Origin: Puccinellia tenuiflora
Taxonomy: Eukaryota; Streptophyta; Magnoliopsida; Poales; Poaceae
Direction of reading: 5' to 3'
DNA length: 64,000 bases
NCBI GenBank assembly: GCA_012064385.1
Contig: QRDG01002512.1
Span: 278,484 to 342,483, forward strand
A program made the translations under genes and the position numbers. Positions 33,562 through 44,702 of the stretch are shown here, one piece after another. Every line of letters starts with the position of its first letter. The first letter of the stretch is position 1. The notes under the pieces were generated by a model that saw only the letters and a program-made list of their open reading frames with translations, was not told the origin of the DNA and did no database searches.

Positions 33562-36410
33562 ATGTCCAGCTCCGGCATGAAGAAGACCACCGGAAAAAAG
33601 AAGTCCGCCAGCGTTGCCGCCGCCGCCGACGGTACAGCCGGTGGGTTGAAGAAGATCCACAGCGACTGGCAGAGGTCGTCCGTTGATGAGCGCACGCTGG
33701 AAGCGCTACGCCGCGACGGCCTCCTACCGCCGCTGGAGAAGATGGCGACGCGGGCGCCCGGCGACGAGGTGGCCCCTCGTCCCCGCGACGGCAAGCGCGT
33801 CTGCTTCGTCGATTTTGTGAACAGGGGATTCGCCTTCCCTGTTCACGAGTTCGTCCGGGGGCTGATGTACGCGTACGGCGTCCAGCTCCACGACTTCACG
33901 CCGAACGCCATCCTCCACATCAGCTGCTTCATCGTCCTGTGCGAGTGCTTCCTCGGCATTCACCCGCACTGGGGGCTGTGGCAGCGGATCTTCAACGTGA
34001 AGCGCAACGCCGGCGCTCGCGGCGTTTACCCCGTCGGGGGCTTCGGTATCCAGTCCCGCGGGGACATCGAGTACTTCAATCTGAAGCTGCTCGAGTCCGC
34101 GCAGAACTGGAGGAAAAAGTGGTTCTACGTCGCCGACGTCCACCAGCCCGGGCAGAAGTACGGGGTTCCCCCGTTCCGTGCTGGGGTGACCGTGACGAAG
34201 AAGAACTCCTGGACGCATCGCCCCGACACCCGAGAGATCAGGGAATCTGACCCTCTCATGTCTCGGGTGTCGAAACTGCTGAAGACCGCCGGCAAGGAGG
34301 TGAGCGGCGTTCACCTCATCGCCACTTTCATCAGGAGGCGGGTGCACCCGATTCAAGCTCGGGCGCACCTGTTGTTCGAGTTCGCCGGAGCCACCGACGT
34401 GACGCGCACGTCCGCGGAGGAGTTGTCCACGGGTGAGGTCGAATATCGCGTTTGCGCACTGACCACACTTAAGGTCGGCGAAGCGAACGTCCTTGAACCG
34501 CCCGTGACGCCATTCAGCCTCGAGAACCCTGTCCCAGAGGTATGTGCTTTGTTCGTGTGTATCTTTTGTCTGCTCGCTCTGTTTGCCGATGTTTTGACTT
34601 CTGAAAAAGATGCCTTGTTTTTCTGCTTGAAGGGCTTCTCGACATTTGTTAGCCTTCCTCCACTTCCTGAGGGGAAGGGTACTTCTGCGGCCCCTGACTT
34701 GCGGGATGATCCTGATGAGCAGGACATTTTTGCCTGTTCCGCTGCGTCGGTCGACGATGCAGAGGCTACGGACAGTGATGACGTTCCTCTCGTCCGTCGC
34801 AAGCGCGTCCGCGATACTGGCTCCAAGGCAGCGGGGAAGTCGAAGCAGGATCTCGTCGCGGAGGGTGCCAACTCATCGTCGCCTCCTGCTCGTGCTGACG
34901 AGGAGATTCCTCCGGCACGTGACCCCGTGGAGCCTCCGCCGAAGAAGGCTCGTGCTGCTCCGCACTGCCTCGACCCTGCCGCTCTGCTGACGACCTTTAT
35001 CTCGTAAGCTGTCGACCGCTGCTTTCCCTTCCTTGTTTGTTAGAGGTTCCATTTGGAATTCTAGGCTTATCGTGCGCACAACTACAGGGACTCGTCCTCT
35101 GGTGCGACTCTGCCGCCCAATGCGGGCGGACGAACGGACGAGGGCGACAGCGCGGATGCTCGTCACATGGAGACAACGGCTCCTCCGCCGCCGTCCGATC
35201 CCGACGTCGCGCCGGCCGCGACTACCTCGACTCCTGGCGACGCCCTTGTCACCATCAGCAGTGCTCCTCCGCTTGCTTCAGCCGAGCATGTAAGTAGTGA
35301 ATGCTTTCTGTTAGTATCGGGTGCGCGACAGCGCTCCCGATGGGAGTAGCCCCCGAGTCTATAGCCAACTAGGAACAGTTGGGTATAGACTCTAAGCTGA
35401 TCTATCTCCTTTGTTTCTCTTTTGTCTGTGATTTATCGGGTGCGCGATAGCGCTCCCGATGGGAGTAGCCCCCGAGTCTGTGGGCGACTGAATTCAGTCG
35501 TGTACAGACTCAAGTTCTTCTACTGATTCTTGATTCTTTGTTTTGTGCAGCCTATGGCGCTTGAGCTGTTGGGTATCGGCCGCCGTTTCGCGGCGGAGAA
35601 AACTCGCCTGGAGCGAGAGTCCGCCGAACTCCGAGGTTTGTCTTTTGCCTTCCGCTGCTTTGGAGTGTTTTTATTGCTATTTGCTAGAACGTCTTTTGCC
35701 TGCAGAGTCGTTGGCGCAGTCGCGGCGCGAAAAGGAAATCGCCTCGCAGCAAGCTGCTACTCTCAAGGAGCAGCTGGACACCGCCGCGGTCGCGAAGGAG
35801 GCGGCCGATGCCCACAAGCAGGTCTTGGTGCAGCGCCTCTGCGCGGCGAGCAACTCCTCGTTGGGTAAGTGTTAACTCTGCTTTTCTATGTTCTTTCTGC
35901 TTCATTAGGTTTAACCCAGCTTCTTATCTGCTTTCTTCAGGTTTCCTTGGCACTGTGGCATGTTCCAGCGCCCGGGTTGCCGTCGATGACTTGGACGGCG
36001 CAGTTGCTGCTGTGGAGGGTGCTAGCCAACAGACGGGTGGTCTCCTGGAGAAGGCTACCGGCACCTTTACGAGCTTGCACGGCAGTCTGTTTCCCGAGGC
36101 GCAGCCTCCTGCTTCCCTTGGTGAACTGGCTGAGCTGTTTGGTCCTGACGGCTCCGCCATGGACGACTTCAAACGCGAGCATATGGTACGTGGCTCGCAG
36201 ACCACCCTCCTTATGCTGCTGGGGCACGACTTCGAGGGTGACCTTGACAAGGCTGTGTCTGGGCTGCCCCGCGGACCCGATGGCAAGCTGATGGCTCTTG
36301 GCAGTTTTGCCGAGCGGTCTCGCGAGTTGGCGCAAAAGCTGACTGAGACCTTGGAGAAGCAGGCTGCCAAGCGTGCGGAGAAGGCCAAGAAGTCTGCGAG
36401 CTCGCAGTAG
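33562..36410 (+). CDS. Antisense extra ORF of the Gypsy element (Transposase_28, 'putative gypsy type transposon' domain)
   Basis: A plus-strand gene opposite in direction to gag-pol. Exon 1 (33562 to about 34540) starts MSSSGMKKTTGKKKSAS. It contains FVDFVNRGFAFPVHEFVRGL, ISCFIVLCECFLGIHPHWGL and NWRKKWFYVADV, the pattern I associate with the Transposase_28 domain found in grass Gypsy elements. Later exons, separated by probable GT-AG introns (34541-34634, 35006 onward, 35633-35704, 35866-35940), encode a Lys/Arg- and acid-rich linker and a coiled coil (ETLEKQAAKRAEKAKKSASS), ending in a stop at 36408-36410. Extra ORFs of this kind, often antisense and between integrase and the 3' LTR, are known in Tat-lineage elements; their function is not established. 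The exact exon joins are uncertain. Confidence 0.7.
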
Positions 36411-36699
36411 CTGCTTATCTTTGTATTTTCATCTTTTGTGGTTTGTCTGTGGCGATGTCTGTCGCCCTTTTGTAATGACTGCGCTAGTTGCAAACTTTGT
36501 ATAAGTTTCTACCTTTGCCTTGATGTCTTTGTGCCGTGCAACTTCTTCCAGCCCCGGGGCCTTCTTCAAGAAGAATATCTCATATTTGGCTGCTTGGCTT
36601 GCTAACAGGTAAATCCAACGATTACCACTCCGTCTTCTGATTCTACGCCACATGTCCATGCGGCCGCGACTGCTGGTTGTTCTTCCGGGAATCGCGACT

Positions 36700-37475
36700 C
36701 CGGGGATTATCGGCTCACAATGCTCCGGGATCGCTGTGCTAGTCTTGAACAAGACCTGCGGGTGGCACGGGGTGCCCTGGCCGTACTGAAGTCGAAGCAG
36801 CCTCGCCCCGCTGAACGGGAATCTTTTCTTCTTGAGGAGCTGGAAAAGGCCAGCAACGACTTGCTGTGTAAGTGGCTACGAGCCCCCGAGTCCTTTGGCA
36901 TCGCTTGTTTCCTTAGTCGTTTCATTTTTTCTTTGTGTGCAGGTGTCCAACAAGATCCTCAAGCTGAGGCCAGTCGGGTGGATCATCGGCTTCGCCGTAT
37001 TGCCGAGGTTGTCGGGCGCGACACCACCTCATTCTGGTCAGACCCCTCGCGAGGTCGGTTGCTGGCTATTCTTCAGGATCGCATAAGCCAGGTGACGTCC
37101 TTCGCCGGGGCGTGCCGCTCTGCACTGGCTCTTGTGTATAAGGCACTGTTCCCTCTGGATCCGCAGCCGCAGGGTCTTGGTGCTCTCATGGCGTGATTCC
37201 GCAATGGCAGGGCTGCACAGAGTTTTATCCGGATGCAGCTTGTCAGCGGTGCGACGTACGCCTTAGCTTTTGTTCACCGGCGGCATCCGTATCTCGTCCT
37301 GAGGGGAATAGAAGATGTCCCCAACAGGGAAGACGGGGAGCCTACGCCGATGGACGCCCATTATCGTGCCGTGGAAGATGTAGCTGTCAAGTTGATTAGG
37401 AAATTAGAACGTGACATCGAGATTTACTCGGACTATGTGGCGCCACGGGTTCCAAATGACGAGCCTGTAGGCTGA
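36700..37475 (+). pseudogene. Trailing part of the antisense ORF, out of frame
   Basis: Plus-strand pieces at 36720-36865 (MLRDRCASLEQDLRVARGAL, coiled-coil-like), 36943-37196 (VQQDPQAEASRVDHRLRRIA, then TTSFWSDPSRGRLLAILQDR) and 37233-37475 (MQLVSGATYALAFVHRRHPY, ending PRVPNDEPVG). This looks like the C-terminal portion of the extra-ORF family, cut off by the stop at 36410 or reached by alternative splicing. The last two pieces are in different frames. Confidence 0.5.
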
Positions 37476-37559
37476 TTTCTCATTTGTGCAAGCACCTTGT
37501 ATACTTGCAGAAAACTTCTATGTTTGCTCTGTAGAGCTTAGAGTTGCTCTGTATATAGA

Positions 37560-37880
37560 GTTCGTTTTGTTTTGGCCTAAGCAACGCAGCCCCCGAGTGT
37601 CGGGTACCACGGAGGCAGTCTTAATTGTCTTCGTTTAGCTCAACAGCGCAGCCCCCGGGCGTTGGGTGCTGCGCCGGAGTTTGTTAGTGGTTGGCCGTAC
37701 GACGCAGCCCCCGAGTATCAGGTGCTGCGGAGGCGGTTCTCTTTGTTTTTGTTTATCTCAACAGCGCAGCCCCCGGGCGTCGGGTGCTGCTCCGGAGTTT
37801 GTTTTTAGTTGGCCGTACAACGCAGCCCCGAGTATCGGGTGCTGCGGAGGCGATTTCCTTTTGGCGTGCCGTACGTCGAC
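37560..37880. repeat. CGCAGCCCCCGAG-type tandem repeat in the Gypsy interior
   Basis: Alternating units GCAGCCCCCGGGCGTYGGGTG and GCAGCCCCCGAGTATCRGGT repeat about every 60-70 bp. Related AGCCCCCGAGTCT boxes after GCTCCCGATGGGAGT occur at 35327 and 35448. The same box is abundant in the small LTR element at 23.5-24.0 kb, linking the two elements. Confidence 0.75.
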
Positions 37881-37977
37881 TCCAAAGATAGGGGAACATT
37901 GCACTTTTATTATGGGAGACATAGTCTCAAAGATTACATCAGTGACTGAATAGCCTTGTCATCAGTTGTGCTACGCA

Positions 37978-39334
37978 TAAAAGCGTCGCAGTTGCGCCGC
38001 GTTCCAGGGGTTGCGGATGAGTTCGCTTGTCTTCGGGTCCTTCAAGCAGTACGCCCCTCCGCCAATGACCTTGGCGATGATAAAGGGTCCCTCCCATGGT
38101 GAGGCGAGCTTGTGCACTTTCTTCTATTTGAGCCTGAGTACCAGGTCTCCTTCGACAAAGGCTCTAGTGCGCAGCCGCTTGCTGTGATAGTTGCGGAGGT
38201 TCTGCTGGTAGATAGCCGTTCGGGAGAGTGCGATGTCCCGGGCCTCATCCAGCAAGTCGACGTCGTCTTCAAGTGCAGCTTCAGCGTCGTCTTCATCATA
38301 CGCAATGATGCGAGGTGCATCGAAGCGTATGTCATGTGGCAGGACTGCTTCTGCTCCGTACACCATGAAGAATGGGGTGTACTGGGTTGATCTGTTTGGC
38401 GTGGTGCGCAGGCTCCAGAGCACAGAGGGTAGGTCGTCCACCCAAGCACCCGCCGCACGCTTGAGCGGCACGAAGAGGCGTTTCTTGACTCCGCTGCAGA
38501 CGAGGCCGTTCGCTTTTTCCACTTGTCCATTGGACTGCGGATGAGCGACCGAAGCGTAATTGAGCTTGATCCCTTGCTCCTTGCAGAAATCTTGGAACTC
38601 TTCGGCGGTGAAGTTTGTTCCGTTGTCGGTGATGATGCTGTGAGGCACCCCAAAGCGGAACATGATGGACTTGATGAAGTTGACAGCTGAGGTAGCTGCG
38701 CAGTTGGTAACTGGCACGGCCTCTATCCACTTGGTGAATTTATCGACAGCCACCAGCAAATGTGTGTGTCCCCCTCGAGAAGACTTGCGCAGTGGCCCGA
38801 CCATATCGAGTCCCCACTGGGCGAAAGGCCACGCCAAAGGTATTGGCTTCAGTTCTGACACCGGTGCATGAGGTCTTGTTGCAAATTTTTGGCAGCCGAT
38901 ACACCGCTTGACGATGTCCTCGGCGTCCTGCAACGCCGTGGGCCAGTAGAATCCAGCACGCAGGGCCTTGGCGACTAAGGCTCTGCTGCTAGCATGGTGT
39001 CCACACGTGCCAGCGTGGATCTCGAGGAGTAAGGCCTTGCCGTCCTATGATGCGATGCACCTCTGGAGGATGCCTGATATGCTACGCTTGTACAGCTCTC
39101 CGCCGATAATTGTGAATGCTTTGGAGCGGCGAGTGATATGCCGTGCTTCGACTGTGTCTTCTGGAAGCTCCTGCCGGAGCATATATGCCAGGAATGGCTT
39201 TGTCCAGATGGGATCGACGAGGAATACTTCAACAGGAGGTTCTGCTGCTGCAGGTGCGTCTTCGCTTGCAGCTTCGGTCCCGGTTGCTGGTGTAGAGGGA
39301 GCCGCAGGCTGCTTAACCTTGTTAGATCTTTTGT
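37978..39334 (-). pseudogene. Gypsy integrase region of pol, broken
   Basis: Minus strand. The upstream part contains the HHCC zinc-binding motif (HAGTCGHH, then CIGCQKF). The catalytic core follows (WGLDMVGPL, DNGTNFTAEEFQDFC, SNGQVEKAN), giving the D,D,E triad of retroviral-type integrases, and a GPFIIAKVIGGGAY tail. Stops interrupt it at 39047-39045 (TAG before DGKALLLE) and 38126-38124 (TAG before KKVHKLASPWEG). Integrase inserts the cDNA copy into the genome. It lies after RNase H, as in Ty3/Gypsy order. Confidence 0.88.
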
Positions 39335-41116
39335 TTATCTTCTCCAGGAAGACTCCGGGGGCAGCTTGAGTTTCAAGGTCCTGATGTTGGCGAGGGTGTC
39401 GGCCTCCTCATTGCTTGCTCGCCCGACATGGCGAAGCTCGCAGCCGTCGAAGTTCCCCTCCATGATGTTATACAGGTTCCTGTATGCTATCATGTTCTCT
39501 GTTGTTGCGTCACACTCCTTCATGGTCTGTTGCACGACCAAGTTCGAGTCTCTGTATATCATCAGGCGATCAGCACCGCACTCCTTGGCCATCTTCATCC
39601 CATGGATCACGGCTTCATATTCTGCTTCGTTGTTGGATGGCTTCTCGAAGTCCATCTGCAGCACATAACGCAACTTGTCGCCTTTGGGTGATATCAGGAT
39701 AACACCTGCTCCTACACCTTCATTCCTCTTGGACCCATCGAAGTACATGGTCCATGAGTTGGACGTGTCGGGTACCGATGGCAACTGCATCTCCATCCAC
39801 TCCGTGGTGAAGTCGGGGAGGACTTGCGCCTTGATTGCTGTCGGGTGTTTGTATGTTAGGTCTAGAGGACTCCATTTGGCGACTCTGCCTGTCGCTTTGG
39901 AGTTGTTGAGTATGTCGCTTAGTGGAGCCGCGCTCACCACTGTGATGGGGTGTTCTTGGAAGTAGTGTGCCACCTTGCGCGAGGTCATGAATACCCCATA
40001 CGCCAGCTTCTGATAGTGCGGGTATCTCTGTTTCGACTGAGACAGCACCTCGCTGAGGTAGTATATCGGTCTCTGCACGCCGTGAGCTTTTCCTTCTTCA
40101 GCCCGCTCGACTATCAGCACCGTACTGACTACCCTGTTTGTGACCGCTATATAGAGATACAGCGGCTCCTTTTCGTGTGGTGCCACCAAGACTGGTGGCG
40201 TTGACAGGGTGCGCTTGAGGTCGACGAAGGCGGCTTGGGCTTCCTCGGTCCACTCGAAGCGGTCCGTCTTCTTCATCAGTTGGTAGAACGGGAGCGCCTT
40301 CTCCCCAAGCCTGCTGATGAATCGGCTGAGTGTCGCTATCCTTCCAGAGAGCTGCTGCACATCCCTGAGCTTCGACGGTGCCGGCATCTTCAGGAGCGCC
40401 TGTATTTTCTCCGGGTTTGCTTCAATGCCTCGCGCAGATACGAGGTAGCCTAGTAGTTGCCCGGCTGGCACGCCGAACACGCACTTAGTAGGGTTCAGCT
40501 TGATGGTGTATTTCTTCAGTGCGGCGAATGTTTCGCGTAGGTCGTCAAGGAGCGTGTCTTCCTGCTTGGTCTTGATAACGATGTCGTCAACGTAGACCTG
40601 GACATTGCGTCCGATCTGCTCCTTGAGGCAATTCTGCATCATACGCTGGTACGTGGCACCCGCGTTCTTCAGCCCGAAGGGCATCGTTGTGTAGCAGTAG
40701 ACACCAAAAGGTGTGATGAATGCTGTTTTCTCTTCGTCTTGTTTCTTCATTCTGATCTGGTTATAGCCTGAATAGGCATCCAGGAAGCAGAGGCGTGCGC
40801 AGGCTGCAGTCGAGTCGACAATCTGGTCGATTCGAGGCAGTGGAAAATGATCATTTGGACAACACTTGTTTAACGAAGTGAAGTCGACACACATGCGTAG
40901 TATGTCTGTGTTCTTCTTTGGCACCAGGACTAGGTTTGCGACCCAGTCAGACTTCTTGATCTCCCGGATGAAGTTGGCTGCCAGGAGCCTATCGATTTCC
41001 TGTCCGATGGTGAGGCGCTTCGGCTCCGCAAAGCGATGCATCGTTTGCTTGACGGGCCTCGCATTGGGCAGGATCTGGAGGGCGTGCTCGGCGAATTCCC
41101 TGGGTATGCCTGGCAT
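39335..41116 (-). CDS. Gypsy reverse transcriptase and RNase H
   Basis: A 593-codon open stretch on the minus strand. The reverse transcriptase has VLVPKKNTDILRMCVDFTSL, LDAYSGYNQI, TPFGVYCYTTMPFGLKNAGA and the catalytic YVDD (in VQVYVDDIVIKT). A tether region follows, then RNase H of the archaeal type often seen in Tat elements (MYFDGSKRNEGVGAGV, NNEAEYEAVI, IYRDSNLVV, ASNEEADTLA). The frame ends at 39335 in SSWRR, where one missing base near 39356 separates it from the downstream linker and integrase. The ATG at 41116 is internal: homology continues upstream through an in-frame TAG at 41182-41180 towards the protease. Confidence 0.93.
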   Translation of the reverse strand: MPGIPREFAEHALQILPNARPVKQTMHRFAEPKRLTIGQEIDRLLAANFIREIKKSDWVANLVLVPKKNTDILRMCVDFTSLNKCCPNDHFPLPRIDQIVDSTAACARLCFLDAYSGYNQIRMKKQDEEKTAFITPFGVYCYTTMPFGLKNAGATYQRMMQNCLKEQIGRNVQVYVDDIVIKTKQEDTLLDDLRETFAALKKYTIKLNPTKCVFGVPAGQLLGYLVSARGIEANPEKIQALLKMPAPSKLRDVQQLSGRIATLSRFISRLGEKALPFYQLMKKTDRFEWTEEAQAAFVDLKRTLSTPPVLVAPHEKEPLYLYIAVTNRVVSTVLIVERAEEGKAHGVQRPIYYLSEVLSQSKQRYPHYQKLAYGVFMTSRKVAHYFQEHPITVVSAAPLSDILNNSKATGRVAKWSPLDLTYKHPTAIKAQVLPDFTTEWMEMQLPSVPDTSNSWTMYFDGSKRNEGVGAGVILISPKGDKLRYVLQMDFEKPSNNEAEYEAVIHGMKMAKECGADRLMIYRDSNLVVQQTMKECDATTENMIAYRNLYNIMEGNFDGCELRHVGRASNEEADTLANIRTLKLKLPPESSWRR

Positions 41117-41290
41117 GTCGGCTGGACACCAGGCGAAAATCTCCCAGTTCTCACGTAGGAACTCGACGAGCGCGCCTTCCTATACGGAAGGCAAGCTCGT
41201 CGATACGAGGACCGTCTTCTTAGGGTCCGTCGGGTGCACCTGATGTTCCCTTGTGTCGTTTGTCGCGTTAAAGGCAGAGCCTGACGCTGA

Positions 41291-42103
41291 TTATTTGCCC
41301 TCGGGAAAGAGGGTGCGGTCGTTGGTGAGTGCCAACTCATGGAGCTGCTCCTGCGCCCCGAATGACTCAGAGATCGTGTTGAACTTGCGATCGCACTCGT
41401 CGGATCGCTCGAAGTTTCCGCTGACGGTGATCGTCCCGTAGGGCCCTGGCATCTTCAGCTTCAGATAGGCATAGTGCGGCACCGCCATGAACCGTGCGAA
41501 CGCTGGTCGCCCCAGGATGACATGGTACTGTGACTTCCAGTCAACCACCTCGAACTCTATCCTCTCCTTCCGGAAGTTAGCTGGCTCGCCGAAGATCACA
41601 TCGAGCGAGATCGTTCCCAAGGGATAGACTGGTCTCCCTGGTACTATGCCGTGGAAGGTGTTGACGGAGGGCGCCAGGCTTGTCGTCAGTATGTTCATTC
41701 CGCGCAGCGTGTCGGCAAACATGATATTGATTCCGCTGCCACCATCCATGAACACGCGGCTCATAGCGAAGCCTCCTATCTGCGCATCCAAAACGAGGGC
41801 CGCGTGACCCGGTCGCGGGACTTGAGGTGGATGATCGTCCCTGGCGAATGTTATGCTGGCATGTGACCAGTTGAGGTACTCCGGTACCGCGGGTGGTGAT
41901 TTGACGGCAAGGTGGACCTGCCTTGTTATGAGCTTTTGGTCCCGATTTGAGGGACGTCCTTTCTGGATCATGAACATGCGACCCACAGGCTTTGGGTAAG
42001 CATCTCCATCAGATCTTGGCTCTTCTATCCGTGGCTGGTACTGGACTGTGCCCGCCATGTGTCCCGGAGGCAATGGTGGGGCGTGCGGCGCTCTCACAGC
42101 CAA
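41291..42103 (-). CDS. Gypsy aspartic protease region
   Basis: A minus-strand 270-codon stretch. The active-site loop is VFMDGGSGINIMF (the D-G-G-S form common in Tat-like elements), preceded by ARPGHAALVLDAQIGGF-like hydrophobic strands and followed by YHVILGRPAFARF, the conserved ILGR segment. It ends with TAA at 41293-41291, where related polyproteins continue, so this stop probably is a mutation. The protease would process the Gag-Pol precursor. Confidence 0.85.
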   Translation of the reverse strand: MAVRAPHAPPLPPGHMAGTVQYQPRIEEPRSDGDAYPKPVGRMFMIQKGRPSNRDQKLITRQVHLAVKSPPAVPEYLNWSHASITFARDDHPPQVPRPGHAALVLDAQIGGFAMSRVFMDGGSGINIMFADTLRGMNILTTSLAPSVNTFHGIVPGRPVYPLGTISLDVIFGEPANFRKERIEFEVVDWKSQYHVILGRPAFARFMAVPHYAYLKLKMPGPYGTITVSGNFERSDECDRKFNTISESFGAQEQLHELALTNDRTLFPEGK

Positions 42104-42307
42104 TGCCCCCGGTACCCCCTGCGCCTGCTGTTGCTACTACAAAAGGAGCCGTGCGTACGGTGCATGGAGGTCTTGAAAATTTTCGCAGTCCTTGAGGAGG
42201 TGCTTTGACGTGAGAACACCGTTCTCATCCCTGAACATGTCGAATCGGCACGCGTCATCGAGCGCTGGGGGACGCCGTGGAGCTCGACCACCTCGTGACT
42301 CTCGCGG

Positions 42308-44365
42308 TCACCATTCGTGCTTGACTTCCTTGCTGCTCTTGTAACCGGTTGTTCGACTATCGCGCTCATAGCGACTGTCGTCACGGTTTCTTTGCTCGCG
42401 GCTGTCAGTAAAGCCTGCCGCCACGAGTTCCATGCCCTCCGTGTCCTCGTAGACACGCGACTTCCTCTTGCGACGACGGTCGCTGTTACGGCGACTCCAA
42501 GTGCCTTGATCGCCGTTGACGCCAGGTGTGCCGGCGCGCTCATTACGTATAGAATCTTCGCCATCCGCCCACTCATTGGCTATCTGCATGAGGTGGGCAA
42601 TGGTCTTGGGCTTTACTCGACCAAACGTCTCCCGGAGCTCGACCCGATAGACTCCTCGGGTGAACGCGTATATGGCGTTGTCTTCCGATATCTTCTCCGT
42701 CGCGTTGCGGAGGAGGGTCCAATGCTGGATGTACTCACGCAACGTCTCATCTTCACGCTGCTTGCAAGCTCGCAGCTCCTCGAATGAGGCAGGTCTCTTG
42801 TACGTGCCGATGAAGTTGCGGACGAAGTCCTCTTTGAAGTCTTCCCAGCAGGTGTATGCGCCTCTCGGTAGGCTCTTGAGCCAGGCTCGAGCCGATCCAG
42901 AGAGCATGAGTTGTATGTACTGCATGGCAGTAGAAGTCGATCCTCTTTGGCAGGTTACCGCCGTCAGGTAGTCCTCCAACCAGGCGGACGGTTCTTGCAA
43001 GCCATCATACTTGGGGGTTTCCGAGGTTAACCTGAATCCTTTCGGCATTCTGGTTTCCCGGATGCGTCGACTGAAGCATAGTGCGCCCCAGGGTTCGACG
43101 TCGTCCTCGGACGGCGAGCTGTCGCTTTCCTCCTCTTGTACTGCTCGGCTGGAGCGGTTCCTGGTGACCTTGTTATCCGTGATGGCATTGCGCGCATCTT
43201 CACCCTCGGTGAGCTGGTAGCGCTCCTCGTGCCCGCGATTACCGCGGTTTCGCCGGTCGCGGGTGACGCGATTGTCTTCTTCTGGAGCTGCTCGCTCATT
43301 GTTGCCGCGTGTGACGCGGTTTTCTTGATCTCGGGTACGGTCGCCCGCTTCTTGAGTTCTTGTCTCCCGCTGCGGACTCGGCTGGCGGCAATTAACCGTA
43401 TTGTTGCCAGCTACTACGGTTGCAACTGGTTGTGGCTCCTCGGATATCAATGTCGTCCCCATTGTACTGAGGAACTTGATTTGTTGGCGATGCAGGGCTG
43501 CCCGCGGATCGCTCTCTGGCGGCTGTGTAGCCTGCAGGTATGTGGCCACCGACATTAGGACACCGGAAGGAGTCTTGGGGATAGGGATTCCCTGCTCGTC
43601 CACAGACATGAAGGACGCCTCCAAATTACGGGTGACATTGTTCCGATCTGCCTCTGGTATCCGCAAGTACCGAGGCTGTGCTTGGGGGTCACGGGATCGC
43701 CCTGAAGATTGGACGGACAGACCTGCCCGCCGCGCACTCGATATGCTGGCCTGCCTTCTGCGCTCCGCCAGATCTGCCTTCGCGGTTTCCAGCTTGAGGC
43801 TTTCTTGCCACAGCAGGTATTGGTAGCACGCCAGGTCTTCTGGTGTCGCGTCGGCTGCCGGTTGGCCATCTGCTACAGCCTTGATTGCTTTTTCGCCCAT
43901 AGCCTGGTTGATGTGAAGCTGCGTTCGCCCATTCTGCAGGGTGACGACGTATGGGTAGTTCGGCTGGCCACCCCTGTCAGGTGGAGCATTTACTTCGGCC
44001 TCCGTGTTGGTGGCTGCCGTCCTTGCGGCGGCGGTGGCGGCGGTTGCGGCTCCTGCCGCGGCCGTTTCCCCGAGACCTGATGTTCCTCCTCCTGCAGGCA
44101 CCGTCATGTATACCTCGATCGGCAAGAGATACGGCGTCTGATCATTGGAGTCATCACTGAAGGCGGACTCGAAGGATGCCGAGGCTCCGCTGGTGGAGTA
44201 CGCAGGGCTTGACGGAGTAGGTGAGTTGTATGGCATGACCGTCATCTCAGTCGTGCGCGCGAAGTCGACGGTTGGCGATGTAGATCGCGATGCTGCGACT
44301 AAAGGCGATGCAGGTTCGTCGAGTGTTCCCTCCGCGAAATTTGCGCGGGGTGACAGGATGTCCAC
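42308..44365 (-). CDS. Gypsy Gag
   Basis: A minus-strand 685-codon ORF, the first after the right LTR. Its N-terminal half is Ala/Thr/Ser-rich and low in complexity. The C-terminal half has a Retrotrans_gag domain (TPKYDGLQEPSAWLEDYLTA, MLSGSARAWLKSLP, WEDFKEDFVRNFIGTYKRP, LREYIQHWTLLRN). A basic tail follows (RRNSDRRRKRKSR). Gag forms the virus-like particle in which reverse transcription occurs. A frame change separates it from the protease ORF (42103), with an out-of-frame stretch between; this may be a real gag-pol frame change or decay. The initiator ATG lies about 340 bp from the LTR. Confidence 0.88.
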   Translation of the reverse strand: MDILSPRANFAEGTLDEPASPLVAASRSTSPTVDFARTTEMTVMPYNSPTPSSPAYSTSGASASFESAFSDDSNDQTPYLLPIEVYMTVPAGGGTSGLGETAAAGAATAATAAARTAATNTEAEVNAPPDRGGQPNYPYVVTLQNGRTQLHINQAMGEKAIKAVADGQPAADATPEDLACYQYLLWQESLKLETAKADLAERRRQASISSARRAGLSVQSSGRSRDPQAQPRYLRIPEADRNNVTRNLEASFMSVDEQGIPIPKTPSGVLMSVATYLQATQPPESDPRAALHRQQIKFLSTMGTTLISEEPQPVATVVAGNNTVNCRQPSPQRETRTQEAGDRTRDQENRVTRGNNERAAPEEDNRVTRDRRNRGNRGHEERYQLTEGEDARNAITDNKVTRNRSSRAVQEEESDSSPSEDDVEPWGALCFSRRIRETRMPKGFRLTSETPKYDGLQEPSAWLEDYLTAVTCQRGSTSTAMQYIQLMLSGSARAWLKSLPRGAYTCWEDFKEDFVRNFIGTYKRPASFEELRACKQREDETLREYIQHWTLLRNATEKISEDNAIYAFTRGVYRVELRETFGRVKPKTIAHLMQIANEWADGEDSIRNERAGTPGVNGDQGTWSRRNSDRRRKRKSRVYEDTEGMELVAAGFTDSREQRNRDDSRYERDSRTTGYKSSKEVKHEW

Positions 44366-44679
44366 CGATGCAGTCGATGAAGTTGCGACTTCCGCCGATG
44401 AAGTTGATGAAGCGGCGGGTTACTCCGATGCAAAAGGAGGTGCGTCCGTGAGACGGAGCGTGCCCCACTTGTTGACGTAGAAGCGCAGCTTGCCAAAGCT
44501 CGTCTCCACGCCAGCTTGCAGGTCCTCGAAGGCCGATTGCACGACTGGCGAGTGCAGGTGAAAACCCAGGGAGCCGAAGTAGATCGGCTGTTGCAGATCC
44601 GGCGAGTCGCCGATGGTCAGATCCGGCGAGTCGCCGATGGTCGCTGATGAAGCCGCCGAATCCGTAGATCCAGCACCAG

Positions 44680-44702
44680 TCTTTCCCATAGACGGCGCCA
44701 AT
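44680..44702 (-). other. Primer-binding site of the Gypsy element
   Basis: The minus strand reads ATTGGCGCCGTCTATGGG immediately after the right LTR. TGGCGCCGT can pair with the 3' end of plant tRNA-Asp, the primer reported for several Tat-lineage elements. The tRNA match is recalled, not computed. Confidence 0.7.
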
